Assembly: GCA_963822905.1 (NCBI GenBank)
Contig: CAWGJF010000001.1
Location: 496,001 to 560,000 of the forward strand
Length of the DNA: 64,000 bases
From: CAWGJF01 sp963822905
Lineage (GTDB): Bacteria; Bacteroidota; Ignavibacteria; Ignavibacteriales; Ignavibacteriaceae
Reading direction: 5' to 3'
Below the pieces are notes generated by a model. That model did not search any database, was not told the DNA's origin, and was given only the letters and a program-made list of their open reading frames with translations. Positions 45,795 to 54,218 of this stretch are shown here, one piece after another. How positions within the stretch are numbered: position 1 is the stretch's first letter; each line of letters opens with the position of its first letter. A program made the position numbers and the translations under genes.

Positions 45795-47537
45795 ATGAAA
45801 GCAAAGATCATTAAAATAATTTTTGTTATTTGTTCGCTCTTAGTCCTGAATAATTTTGCACAGGAAAATGATCCGGGATTGAATATTGGCAGTGGAACGA
45901 TTATGAAAAATAGTTCTGTTGACATTAATATGGAAACCAATCAGTTTACCTGGTCAGCGATAGATAATGGTTCTAATGGAACTATTTACTCCGTTGCAGT
46001 CAGCGGAACAAATGTGTATGCCGGAGGAGACATTTGGTATATCGGCGGACTTTATATAAACAAGATAGCTCAGTGGAATGGAACCAGTTGGTCGGCAATG
46101 GGAGGCGATGCAAACAGCTCTGTCTTTGTAGTAGTTGCTGATGGTAATGGAAATGTTTATGCAGGCGGATCATTTACATCAATTGATGGGGTTAGCGCTA
46201 ACCGAATTGCAAAATGGAATGGAAGTTCTTGGTCTGCTTTGGGCAGCGGTGCTGATGGAAATGTCTGGAGTTTGGCTGTTGATGGAAATGGAAATGTTTA
46301 TGCCGGCGGTGAGTTCACAACAATCGGTGGTATAAGTGCAAACTATATTGCAAAATGGAATGGAAGCAATTGGGCCGGGCTGGGAACGGGCGCAGACTAC
46401 AGTGTATCTTCACTGACAACAGATAATAGTGGTAATCTATATGCCGGAGGCTGGTTCACAGTGATAGGAGGTGTTAATGCAAACCGAATTGCCAAATGGA
46501 ATGGCAGCTCATGGTCTGCATTTGGAGATGGTGCAAACAGTGTTGTTAATGCAATAGCTGTTGATGATAATATTATTTATGCGGGTGGTGATTTTAGCAC
46601 AATAGGCGGAATAACAACAAGAAGCATAGCAAAATGGAATGGAAGCTCATGGTCATCTGTTGGATCTGGAGTCGATGGATATGGAGCGGTCAGGTCTATA
46701 GTTGTAAGCAATAATGATATTTATGCATGTGGAGATTTTACTTCAATCGGTGGTGTTGCAGCTAATTTAATTGCAAAATGGAACGGGAGTTCCTGGCAGC
46801 CAGTAGGAACCTCTGGGGTTAATGGAGTTGACGGATGGAATGTTTATTGTTTGCGAAAACAGTCAACAACGGGATCTATGATAGTTTGTGGTAATTTTTC
46901 AAATGTTTACGGAATTTCAGGAGGTCAGAATATTGCAAGGTTTACAGATTCCAGTAATCCTTTGCCAGTTGAATTATCTTCGTTCTCCGGAAAAATAAAT
47001 GGTTCAAATATAAAGTTAAGCTGGGAAACAAAAACCGAAATTAATAATTATGGATTTGAGATAGAGAGAAATAAAATCAATGTTGACCAAACATATACTG
47101 GCTGGCTGAAAATAGGTTTTGTAAACGGTAATGGGAATAGTAATTCTCCTAAAAATTATAAATATGAAGATATAAATATATCTGAAGCTAAATATATTTA
47201 CCGGCTTAAACAGATTAATAATGATGGAACATTTAATTACTCAAATACTATTGAAATTGAATTTACAGGACCTAATAAGTTTGAGCTAAAACAGAACTTT
47301 CCCAATCCTTTTAATCCAAGCACTACTGTAAGCTTTAGTATACCTGAAGATTGTAATGTCAAGCTTAAACTTTTTGATGCATTAGGTCAGGAAATAAAGG
47401 AATTGTTAAATGAATATAAAGAACGTGGTGTTCATCTTGTAAATTTATCTTTGAATGAATTCAACAGTGGAATTTATTTTTACAGAATTGAAGCTGGTTC
47501 ATTTATTGAAACAAAGAAAATGATACTCTTAAAATAA
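45795..47537 (+). CDS. Secreted beta-propeller-like repeat protein with T9SS sorting domain
   Basis: 580 residues. Signal peptide ending NNFAQ, then about seven repeats of roughly 45 residues with IAKWNGSSWSALGSG and NVYAGGxFTxIGG, as in kelch or propeller-type delta-60-like repeats. A connecting beta domain (PVELSSFSGKINGSNIKLSW) leads to the tail LKQNFPNPFNPSTTVSFSIP and final KKMILLK. It is exported by T9SS; the ligand is unknown. A weak sigma-54-like string (TGGCTC-N5-TTGGT) lies 134 bases upstream. Confidence 0.82.
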   Translation: MKAKIIKIIFVICSLLVLNNFAQENDPGLNIGSGTIMKNSSVDINMETNQFTWSAIDNGSNGTIYSVAVSGTNVYAGGDIWYIGGLYINKIAQWNGTSWSAMGGDANSSVFVVVADGNGNVYAGGSFTSIDGVSANRIAKWNGSSWSALGSGADGNVWSLAVDGNGNVYAGGEFTTIGGISANYIAKWNGSNWAGLGTGADYSVSSLTTDNSGNLYAGGWFTVIGGVNANRIAKWNGSSWSAFGDGANSVVNAIAVDDNIIYAGGDFSTIGGITTRSIAKWNGSSWSSVGSGVDGYGAVRSIVVSNNDIYACGDFTSIGGVAANLIAKWNGSSWQPVGTSGVNGVDGWNVYCLRKQSTTGSMIVCGNFSNVYGISGGQNIARFTDSSNPLPVELSSFSGKINGSNIKLSWETKTEINNYGFEIERNKINVDQTYTGWLKIGFVNGNGNSNSPKNYKYEDINISEAKYIYRLKQINNDGTFNYSNTIEIEFTGPNKFELKQNFPNPFNPSTTVSFSIPEDCNVKLKLFDALGQEIKELLNEYKERGVHLVNLSLNEFNSGIYFYRIEAGSFIETKKMILLK

Positions 47538-47679
47538 TATCATATGATACTAACTATAAATAATTCTAAAGTAAAATCAGAGGTTGCAGAAATTAGCTCC
47601 TGCAACCGAATCCTTCTAATTTGTAATTAAACTAAAATCAGTTTTACCCCGCCCATTTGGTCGCCTTCAACAACAATTT

Positions 47680-47687
47680 AGTCGAAT
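47680..47687 (+). promoter_or_regulatory. Candidate activator-binding octamer AGTCGAAT (47.7-kb copy)
   Basis: AGTCGAAT begins exactly 67 bases before the -24 GG, the same spacing as the copy at 52909. A second GTCG lies 21 bases further upstream (22 at the other locus). It is a likely NtrC-type enhancer. Confidence 0.6.
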
Positions 47688-47745
47688 AAATTATCCCGCT
47701 TTAGCTTTTTATCACTTCTGAAGTAAAAAAATCATTTGTTTAGCG

Positions 47746-47760
47746 CGGCATAAACTTTGC
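47746..47760 (+). promoter_or_regulatory. Candidate sigma-54 promoter of the small secreted-protein operon
   Basis: CGGCATAAACTTTGC: -24 GG and -12 GC are ten bases apart, and TTGC is exact. It is 26 bases upstream of the ATG at 47786. Confidence 0.62.
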
Positions 47761-47785
47761 CTTAAATCCTTAAAAGGAAAATAAA

Positions 47786-48169
47786 ATGAAAACATATTTA
47801 ATAGCTTTGTCCTTATTTGCTTTTGCAACCGGTTACTCGTTTGAACTTCAGGATTCAACAAAAAATAGAAACCAGGAACAAGAGCAGGTAAAAGAACAGA
47901 ATAAAAATCAAAACCTGGAACAAAATAAAAAACAGAATCAGGAATTAATCCCCGAGCAAAATAGGCATCAGGAAAATTCCGGAGTCAGGCAGCAGACAGG
48001 AAAGAAAAGAATGAAAGATATCTTTATTGATAAAGATGGAGATGGAATTGCTGATACCCGTCAGGGTGGAATGAGCTTGAATAAGCTACGTAAAAGGACA
48101 CGGAGTGGAAACCAGGGATCTGGCGGAAATGGAAGTGGAAACGGTTCTGGTAATGGTGGAAAGAGATAA
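47786..48169 (+). CDS. Small secreted Gln/Asn/Lys-rich protein
   Basis: 127 residues. A signal peptide (residues 1-19) precedes a stretch made almost wholly of Gln, Glu, Asn and Lys (about 25-70), then one Asp-rich calcium-loop motif (DKDGDGIADTRQG), a basic segment and a Gly/Ser/Asn-rich tail ending GGKR. No family was recognised. The protein at 53045 has the same architecture and the two genes flank one NtrC system, so they look like paralogues in one regulon. It lies six bases before an outer-membrane-barrel gene. Confidence 0.7.
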   Translation: MKTYLIALSLFAFATGYSFELQDSTKNRNQEQEQVKEQNKNQNLEQNKKQNQELIPEQNRHQENSGVRQQTGKKRMKDIFIDKDGDGIADTRQGGMSLNKLRKRTRSGNQGSGGNGSGNGSGNGGKR

Positions 48170-48175
48170 ACTAAA

Positions 48176-49267
48176 ATGATTAACAAGACCATATTTTTTG
48201 TAGTTGTCTCTCTTTTCTTTATGACAAGCTTGTACAGCCAGGTTTACTTTTCGCCTTCTCTTGAAAGCTACTACGATGATAACATTTATAACAATTATTC
48301 AAGTGTCTCTGATTTTGTCCACAATTTTTCCGGTGAAGTTGGATATGATATTGAATCCGAACGCAACAATTTTGAGCTTTATTATTTTGGCAACTATAGT
48401 CACTTTACAAATGAGGAAGATAAATCATCCATCTTTCATAAGGCGGGTTTGGTAAACACATTTCTCTTTGCTGAAGATGATAATCCCTTAAACGTTGGAA
48501 TAAACTACTTATTAAAAGATAACCAGGGTGATTTTAATATTTATGACTTTAACCAGGTTTCAGCATATGCAAATTATATGCATTCGTTCAGCGAAACAGA
48601 TAAGTTTCAGTTTGGTGTGATAGGAAACAGGATTGAGTATAAAAATTTCTCATTGTTTTCACATTACCAATTTAAAGCATTCCTTCGTTCAATAAATAAT
48701 TTCGAAAGTAAAACTTCTCTTATTTCTGGTTTAGAAATAGATCAAAAGAATTATATTGAAAAGTTAAATCAGGAGGGGCTAACTGATAATATTTTACAAG
48801 CAAAACTCTATTTGCAACTAGGACAAAGTCTGACTGATAATCTAGGAACAAGCGCTTATGTATTTTTCAGGAAAAATCTTGAAAGCGGAAACAGGTATTT
48901 CAATGACCAGGAATTTGTTTATTACGAAGAAGAAATCTTTAATGATCTTTACTCAAATGAGGGAATTGAAACTGGATTAAGCTTTTCTTATTTGTTTTCT
49001 CCAAATGTGCTTGGAAAAATTGCCGGAAGGTACGAAACAAGAAACTTTACTGACCTGACTACAGTTGATCTTAACGGAAATGCTGTGGATGAACTAAGAA
49101 AAGATAATCAGTTTTCAATCGGTCTTTCGTTTGAATTTGGATTAGGCAAAATACTTAGCGGACTATTTCTTACAGCTAATTATAATTACGTCGGAAATTC
49201 CTCAAACGATTATTACTACGATTACACAAATAATCTTTTTGCCATTGGATTAAATTTTGATTTTTGA
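48176..49267 (+). CDS. Outer-membrane beta-barrel-like protein
   Basis: 363 residues. Signal peptide ending SLYSQ, then alternating amphipathic strands rich in Tyr, Phe and Asn (FELYYFGNYSHF, DKFQFGVIGNRIEYKNFSLF), and a final strand ending LFAIGLNFDF. The terminal Phe is typical of barrel-assembly substrates. The pattern resembles surface-exposed porin-like proteins of Bacteroidota. It forms a two-gene operon with the small Gln-rich protein and could be its membrane partner; that is inference. Confidence 0.68.
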   Translation: MINKTIFFVVVSLFFMTSLYSQVYFSPSLESYYDDNIYNNYSSVSDFVHNFSGEVGYDIESERNNFELYYFGNYSHFTNEEDKSSIFHKAGLVNTFLFAEDDNPLNVGINYLLKDNQGDFNIYDFNQVSAYANYMHSFSETDKFQFGVIGNRIEYKNFSLFSHYQFKAFLRSINNFESKTSLISGLEIDQKNYIEKLNQEGLTDNILQAKLYLQLGQSLTDNLGTSAYVFFRKNLESGNRYFNDQEFVYYEEEIFNDLYSNEGIETGLSFSYLFSPNVLGKIAGRYETRNFTDLTTVDLNGNAVDELRKDNQFSIGLSFEFGLGKILSGLFLTANYNYVGNSSNDYYYDYTNNLFAIGLNFDF

Positions 49268-49310
49268 TTAGAACTTATACTAAGAGGAGATCAGGATTAT
49301 GCACTGAAAA

Positions 49311-49398
49311 GTCATTCTCGTGAAAACAGGGATCTGATTTTCTACCTATTAGTAGATTCACCCCTGCCTACCATCAGGCAGGCTTCGGTGAAAATGAC
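49311..49398. repeat. 88-base inverted-repeat element with internal palindrome
   Basis: It starts GTCATTCTCG and ends TGAAAATGAC, with partly matching termini. Inside, CCTGCCT-N6-AGGCAGG (49363-49382) is a perfect palindrome like the one in truA. It is intergenic, between the barrel gene and the convergent ntrC-type gene. It resembles the element at 31367-31448. Confidence 0.6.
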
Positions 49399-49405
49399 AA
49401 TAGAA

Positions 49406-50770
49406 TTAATGCTTAATATTATACTTCTTCAATTTGTAGCGAAGATTTCTTTCTGTTAAGCCCAATAAATTTCCTGCTTTAGTTTGATTTCCCCCGCTTT
49501 CCTGCAATGCATCAAATATTAATTTCTTTTCTAAAGCTTCTACCTGTTCAGTTAACGTTTCTTCTCTAGAAGACGCAAAGGTTTTTTCTTCTTTAAAGCC
49601 TTTTATATTCATCGGCAAGTCTTCAATCGTAATAACACTTCCTCTTGTTAAAACTACAGCCCGCTCAACTATGTTTTCAAGTTCACGAACATTTCCTGGG
49701 AAATTGTATTTCATTAATAAATCAATTGCTTCTTTTGAAAACTCCAGTTTATCACGATCGTTTTCTTTTGAGTATTTCTCCAGGAAATTTTCCGTTAACG
49801 GAAGGATGTCATCTTTCCTTTCTCGCAAAGGAGGAATTTTTATTGATACAACATTAAGTCGATAATATAAATCTTCCCTGAAAGTTCCGTCTTTGATTTT
49901 CTTTTCAAGGTCCTGGTTTGTTGCAGAAATAATTCTTACATCACTTTCAATTATTTCTGTTCCCCCAACTCTTTCGAACTGATGTTCCTGCAAAACCCTC
50001 AAAAGTTTTACCTGGATTGCAGGTGGAATATCTCCAACTTCATCAAGAAAAAGTGTAGCCCCATCAGCATGTTCAAACCTGCCTTTTCTCATTTTATCTG
50101 CGCCGGTGAAGGAACCTTTTTCGTGACCGAATAATTCACTTTCGAGCAGATTTTCTGAAAGTGCCGGAATATTAATCGCAACAAATGGTTTGTCTTTTCT
50201 GCTGCTTAAATAATGAATCGATTTTGCGAGCACTTCTTTCCCGGTTCCGTTTTCACCGGTGACAAGTACACTTGCTTTGCTGTCAGCAACTCTTGAAGCC
50301 ACACTCAATACTTCTTCCATTTTTGGTGACTGGGAAATAATGGAAGTTATCTTATGCTTTTCCTGAAGCTGAGTTTTCAATAATTCATTTTCTGATTTCA
50401 GATTTTTGTTCTCAATTATTCTCCCGATCATCAGGTCGAGCTCATCAAGATCAATTGGTTTTGATAAATAATCATAAGCACCTAACCTCATTGCTTTAAC
50501 TGCATTCTCAACGGTTCCATATGCCGTAACAATAACGAAGCTTATTTCAGGATTCATTTCATTTACCTGTTCTAAAACTTCCAGGCCGGTAAGACCAGGC
50601 ATTTTAAAATCAGAAAAAATTATATCAACCTGGTTTGAGCTTGTAATTTCAATACCTTCTTTACCTGATGAAGCAGAAAGAATTTTGTACCCTTTCTTTT
50701 TAAGATACCCGGTTAACACATCCCGTTGAGCAGTTTCATCGTCAATTATTAAAATGGTGTAGTTTTTCAT
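49406..50770 (-). CDS. NtrC-family sigma-54-dependent response regulator
   Basis: 454 residues. Receiver domain (IIDDETAQRD, phosphoacceptor in DIIFSDFKMPG), AAA+ domain with Walker A GENGTGKE and GSFTGAD loop for sigma-54 contact (Ser for the usual Ala in GAFTGA), VGDIPPAIQVKLLRVLQE, then a Fis-type HTH (GGNQTKAGNLLGLTERNLRYKLKKY). It activates sigma-54 promoters when phosphorylated by the adjacent kinase. Genes on both sides have -24/-12 promoters, which it probably controls. Confidence 0.95.
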   Translation of the reverse strand: MKNYTILIIDDETAQRDVLTGYLKKKGYKILSASSGKEGIEITSSNQVDIIFSDFKMPGLTGLEVLEQVNEMNPEISFVIVTAYGTVENAVKAMRLGAYDYLSKPIDLDELDLMIGRIIENKNLKSENELLKTQLQEKHKITSIISQSPKMEEVLSVASRVADSKASVLVTGENGTGKEVLAKSIHYLSSRKDKPFVAINIPALSENLLESELFGHEKGSFTGADKMRKGRFEHADGATLFLDEVGDIPPAIQVKLLRVLQEHQFERVGGTEIIESDVRIISATNQDLEKKIKDGTFREDLYYRLNVVSIKIPPLRERKDDILPLTENFLEKYSKENDRDKLEFSKEAIDLLMKYNFPGNVRELENIVERAVVLTRGSVITIEDLPMNIKGFKEEKTFASSREETLTEQVEALEKKLIFDALQESGGNQTKAGNLLGLTERNLRYKLKKYNIKH

Positions 50771-52788
50771 TATAGCTGTAATATTATTCTAAATTTTGTT
50801 TGAACATCCGGCTGACTGAAAACTTCAATTCTTCCGTTATGTTCCGAAATAATTTTTTGAGAAATACTCAGGCCAAGCCCGGTTCCTTCATTTCTTGTAG
50901 TAAAATATAAATCGAAAATTTTATTTTTAATCTTATCCGGTATTCCTTTTCCATTGTCACTGATTTCAATTATAAAGTTTGCGCCTGTTTTATAATAATT
51001 CAATTCTACATTCCCGTTTTTCGTAATTGCATCAAAGGAATTCTGGATAAAATTCATCAAAGCCTGCTTAATCAACTCCGGATCAATTTTTATTTTATAT
51101 GAATCGTCCGATAATCTGGTAAAAATAATTTTACGACTTTTCGCCTGATCTTCAAATAGACTATAAATGTCTTCAAAAAAATCTTTCGAGTCAATTTCGC
51201 ATATCTGTAAATCGAGAGGCTTTGCATAATTCAAAAACTGGCTGATGATTTTGTTAATACGGTTTATCTCATCACGAAGCAAAGTTGTAATGTGATTGTA
51301 ATCTTCTTTATCATTTTCAACTTGAAACTCTTTATTGAGCCTTTGGGCAATCATTCCAATTGCATTTATCGGGTTCCTGATTTCGTGTGCAACACCAGAT
51401 GCAAGCTCTCCCATTGCCGATAATTTTTCTTTTCTTTTTGATTCGTCCTCGAGTTTCCTTTTTTCAGTCAAATCATTAATGACAATTGTGAAGTTTTTAT
51501 CTTCAGTTTCTTCAACCAGGTTTTCCGTAAAGCTTAGCCTCAGGTATTTTACTTCATTATTAATTATTGTTTGAACTTCAGGGTTAATCTTTGTTTTGTT
51601 TTTTTTATACAGATCGATCGTATCTGAAATATCTTTATTTGTAATTTCTAATTTGGTATTTAATACATCAACAGCGGGTTTGTTGAACAAAATTTCAGAA
51701 GCTTTATTAAAGAGAGTGATTATATTCTGCGAGTTAATAACGATTACTGCTTCGCCCATATTTTCTATAATAGTAGAAGCAAAAGTTTTAAACCTTTTAT
51801 ATTCGTCTGAAACCGATTTCAGGTTCTGGTTTGTAATGAATATGCTTAAGATTATTATTGCAATTGTTGCAAGTACAAGCGAAATAATAATTATGCGCCT
51901 GTACATTCTTTGTTCTACAGCTGTAACTTCATAAAGTGACAGCCCCAGGCGGTAAATCCCAATCAGCTCATTTTTATAAACTAATCTTTTTACTGTTTCC
52001 AAAACCTCGTGATCTTTAAATGAATGAACTCGGGTATAAATTTCATCGTTGGAGAAAGCAACAACTAAAAACGGGTCTGATTCAACAGAACTTATTGTAT
52101 CAACAGATGCTCCGGCAGCAAGTATTCCGATAGAATCCTGCAAGACGAGATATTCGATTCCATGGTTTTCGGACAGATCACGAATAATTTTTCCCAAACC
52201 AATTCTTTTCCGGAATTCCAGGAATTGTGCAGCATCAAGGTTTAAAACTATTGCTCCTTTTTTATTTGATCTTGCAATGGCAACCGCAAATCTTTGTTCG
52301 TTTGTGAATTCGGCATCTTTCAGTCCAATTATTAATTTATTTAAGTCTCCTTTTAAAATTGGTTTAAGATCTTCAAAACGATTTATGTTTTCTTCACCAT
52401 GCAAGTGGCCAGGTTCAGGGACGCGGTTTGATAGTATTCTGTTCCCGTTTTTATCAAAAATGTTAATCCTGTATAAAGAATTTTCCTTACCTATCTCTAC
52501 CAGTTTATTATGGGTAAGAAGATTGAGTCTGTCCAGCCTTCTGATTAAAGCAGCATTATTGAATAATCTCTCAGCAATAAGGTTCTCAATTTCATCACTT
52601 GAGTTTAAAGCATTAACACTACTTTGAATAACTGTTCCGATAAGCGAACTGGATTGTTCGTTCAACAAGTGAAGAATTTCCGATTTACTTTGCTGCAGTT
52701 CAATGATAGCTGATCCAATCATTAACACACCAACAACAAGTGCAACAGCAATAATAATTTTGGGGTTCAGATTCTTCAAGAATTTCAT
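50770..52788 (-). CDS. Sensor histidine kinase partner of the NtrC-type regulator
   Basis: 672 residues. N-terminal span (about 13-29), a large periplasmic sensor region (about 40-295), a second span (about 302-322), a PAS domain with FASTIIENMGEAVIVI, HisKA with SGVAHEIRNPINAIGMIAQRL and HATPase with NFIQNSFDAIT, ISDNGKGIP and GLGLSISQKI. It overlaps the regulator gene by one base, so the two are translationally coupled. The external domain looks like a two-lobed dCACHE-type module, but the ligand is unknown. Confidence 0.88.
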   Translation of the reverse strand: MKFLKNLNPKIIIAVALVVGVLMIGSAIIELQQSKSEILHLLNEQSSSLIGTVIQSSVNALNSSDEIENLIAERLFNNAALIRRLDRLNLLTHNKLVEIGKENSLYRINIFDKNGNRILSNRVPEPGHLHGEENINRFEDLKPILKGDLNKLIIGLKDAEFTNEQRFAVAIARSNKKGAIVLNLDAAQFLEFRKRIGLGKIIRDLSENHGIEYLVLQDSIGILAAGASVDTISSVESDPFLVVAFSNDEIYTRVHSFKDHEVLETVKRLVYKNELIGIYRLGLSLYEVTAVEQRMYRRIIIISLVLATIAIIILSIFITNQNLKSVSDEYKRFKTFASTIIENMGEAVIVINSQNIITLFNKASEILFNKPAVDVLNTKLEITNKDISDTIDLYKKNKTKINPEVQTIINNEVKYLRLSFTENLVEETEDKNFTIVINDLTEKRKLEDESKRKEKLSAMGELASGVAHEIRNPINAIGMIAQRLNKEFQVENDKEDYNHITTLLRDEINRINKIISQFLNYAKPLDLQICEIDSKDFFEDIYSLFEDQAKSRKIIFTRLSDDSYKIKIDPELIKQALMNFIQNSFDAITKNGNVELNYYKTGANFIIEISDNGKGIPDKIKNKIFDLYFTTRNEGTGLGLSISQKIISEHNGRIEVFSQPDVQTKFRIILQL

Positions 52789-52908
52789 ATCTAAAATTAA
52801 TCAGAATTACTGTAAGAATTAATCGATTACTGAATAATAAGATTCAATTAAGTATTGAATGATTCTTAAATATTGTTCGTCCACAAAGTCGTGTTTCTTC
52901 GCCCTTAA

Positions 52909-52916
52909 AGTCGAAT
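52909..52916 (+). promoter_or_regulatory. Candidate activator-binding octamer AGTCGAAT (52.9-kb copy)
   Basis: Identical to 47680-47687 and also 67 bases before the -24 GG of its promoter. A second AAGTCG lies 22 bases upstream. Confidence 0.6.
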
Positions 52917-52974
52917 CGATTCTCTTCCCGTCATGAAAAGTTCGTTACCGGTTCGAATGATAAGATTATTTTGT

Positions 52975-52990
52975 TGGCACATCCATTGAG
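52975..52990 (+). promoter_or_regulatory. Candidate sigma-54 promoter of the secreted-protein gene at 53045
   Basis: TGGCACATCCATTGAG: a perfect -24 TGGCAC, five-base spacer and TTGA where TTGC is expected. It lies 55 bases before the ATG, and the gene has a good ribosome site (AAAGGAGAATTAAA). Confidence 0.65.
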
Positions 52991-53044
52991 TAAATCATTT
53001 CAAACATAATTGATCAAACAAAAATTAAAAAAAGGAGAATTAAA

Positions 53045-53641
53045 ATGAACACAATTATGAAATCTCTGCTAACACTTGTAATGATTATTTCGTTTACAGG
53101 ATTGTTGTACGCTCAGTCTGAACCCGTACAGAATAAAGAACAAAAGAAGGAGCAAACTCAGGTTAAAAGTCAAATCCAAAACCAGGTAAAGTTACAATCG
53201 AAAGAACAAAACAAGGTTCACGGAAATCAGTTCGTAGATCTTAATGGTGATGGTTACAATGACAACGCACCTGATGCAGACGGTGATGGAATTCCAAATG
53301 GAAGAGATGAAGACTATACCGGTGGAAAATTCAAAAAAGGTACAGACGGTTCTAAAGGCTTTGTTGATCTCAATGGAGACGGAATAAATGATAATGCAAT
53401 TGATTCTGATGGCGACGGAATTCCAAACGGTCAGGACCCTGATTATGTAAAACCAAAAGACGGTTCAGGCAGCCAGTTCAAAAAAGGAAATGGCAACAAG
53501 CAAAACGGAAACAGGTTTGGTCCGAATGATGGAACTGGTAACAGCGGAATCGGTCCTAAAGATGGAACTGGAAATGGAAGCGGCTCAGGTACTGGTAATT
53601 GCGATGGCACAGGTCCAAAGGGTAAAAGAGGTGGCAGATAA
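53045..53641 (+). CDS. Secreted Gln/Lys-rich protein with thrombospondin type 3-like calcium repeats
   Basis: 198 residues. A signal peptide ending LLYAQ precedes a Gln/Glu/Lys-rich segment (about 27-55), two copies of a module with DLNGDG, then NDNA, then DGDGIPNG, which are calcium-binding TSP3-type loops, and a Gly/Asn-rich tail ending KRGGR. It has the architecture of the protein at 47786 but with two Asp-rich modules. Function unknown; surface or matrix attachment is plausible. It is alone in its transcript, with a sigma-54 promoter ahead and a terminator behind. Confidence 0.75.
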   Translation: MNTIMKSLLTLVMIISFTGLLYAQSEPVQNKEQKKEQTQVKSQIQNQVKLQSKEQNKVHGNQFVDLNGDGYNDNAPDADGDGIPNGRDEDYTGGKFKKGTDGSKGFVDLNGDGINDNAIDSDGDGIPNGQDPDYVKPKDGSGSQFKKGNGNKQNGNRFGPNDGTGNSGIGPKDGTGNGSGSGTGNCDGTGPKGKRGGR

Positions 53642-53666
53642 TAATTAGTCCTCACAAAAAAGAAGT

Positions 53667-53695
53667 GGACGATCAGCAATGGTCGTCCTTTTCTA
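53667..53695 (+). terminator. Terminator of the calcium-repeat protein gene
   Basis: GGACGATC / GGTCGTCC stem (one G-T pair) around a six-base loop, then a T-rich run. Confidence 0.75.
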
Positions 53696-53943
53696 TTTTA
53701 GTTTTATAGTATTTAAAACAATTCCTTTATTTCTTTTCCTTTACTAAATGTTGAAAAGATAAACAGTTGCGTTACCAATCTATACTTCTCAGTATTAGGA
53801 ATAGCTCAAACTTTGCACTTCTTATTAATGATAATATTCGATCCAATATCCCGATAAAAAACAAAAATCAACGTTTATCTGGTGGCATATATGTTGATTT
53901 TTTGAACACAATTAACAATCGCAATAATAAAAACTCAACCATT
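53696..53943. other. Upstream region of the ferredoxin-oxidoreductase operon
   Basis: The frame is open from TTG 53767, but the translated 59 residues have no ferredoxin features, so I treat this as the promoter and leader of the gene starting at 53944. No structured RNA was recognised. Confidence 0.45.
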
Positions 53944-54189
53944 ATGATCAAGGGAAATGTAAAAATAGCTGGCACAATTTGTAAAGGCTGCGAGCTTTGT
54001 ATAATCGCTTGCCCACAGGGAAGCCTTCAGTTGTCCTCAAAGTTTAATGAGAAAGGCTACAGGTTTGTGGAACTGATAGAAGATAATTGTACCGGCTGCA
54101 CAAACTGTGCACTTGTTTGTCCGGAAGCAGCAATTACAGTTTTTCGTCAACCAAAACAAGCTAAAAAAAGTAAAGAAGTTTCCGGTTAA
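53944..54189 (+). CDS. korD: Ferredoxin-like delta subunit of 2-oxoacid:ferredoxin oxidoreductase
   Basis: About 81 residues from ATG 53944; an upstream TTG would add 59 residues unlike the family. There are two [4Fe-4S] motifs, CKGCELCIIACP and CTGCTNCALVCP. The protein relays electrons from the TPP site to soluble ferredoxin. The operon continues with alpha, beta and gamma subunits; two unrelated secreted-protein genes interrupt it. The gene symbol is by analogy with KorDABC; VorC is an equal alternative. Confidence 0.85.
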   Translation: MIKGNVKIAGTICKGCELCIIACPQGSLQLSSKFNEKGYRFVELIEDNCTGCTNCALVCPEAAITVFRQPKQAKKSKEVSG

Positions 54190-54218
54190 GTTCAGAAAAA
54201 AGAAAAAAGGTTTTAAGT

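Noticed and set aside
46090..46830. Tandem DNA repeats or a CRISPR-like array.
   Set aside because: The periodicity comes from coding repeats of the propeller-like protein; the units diverge at the DNA level and stay in frame.
52049..52627. Plus-strand open frame of 192 codons opposite the histidine kinase.
   Set aside because: Antisense to the sensor domain of a clear kinase gene; composition is that of a shadow.
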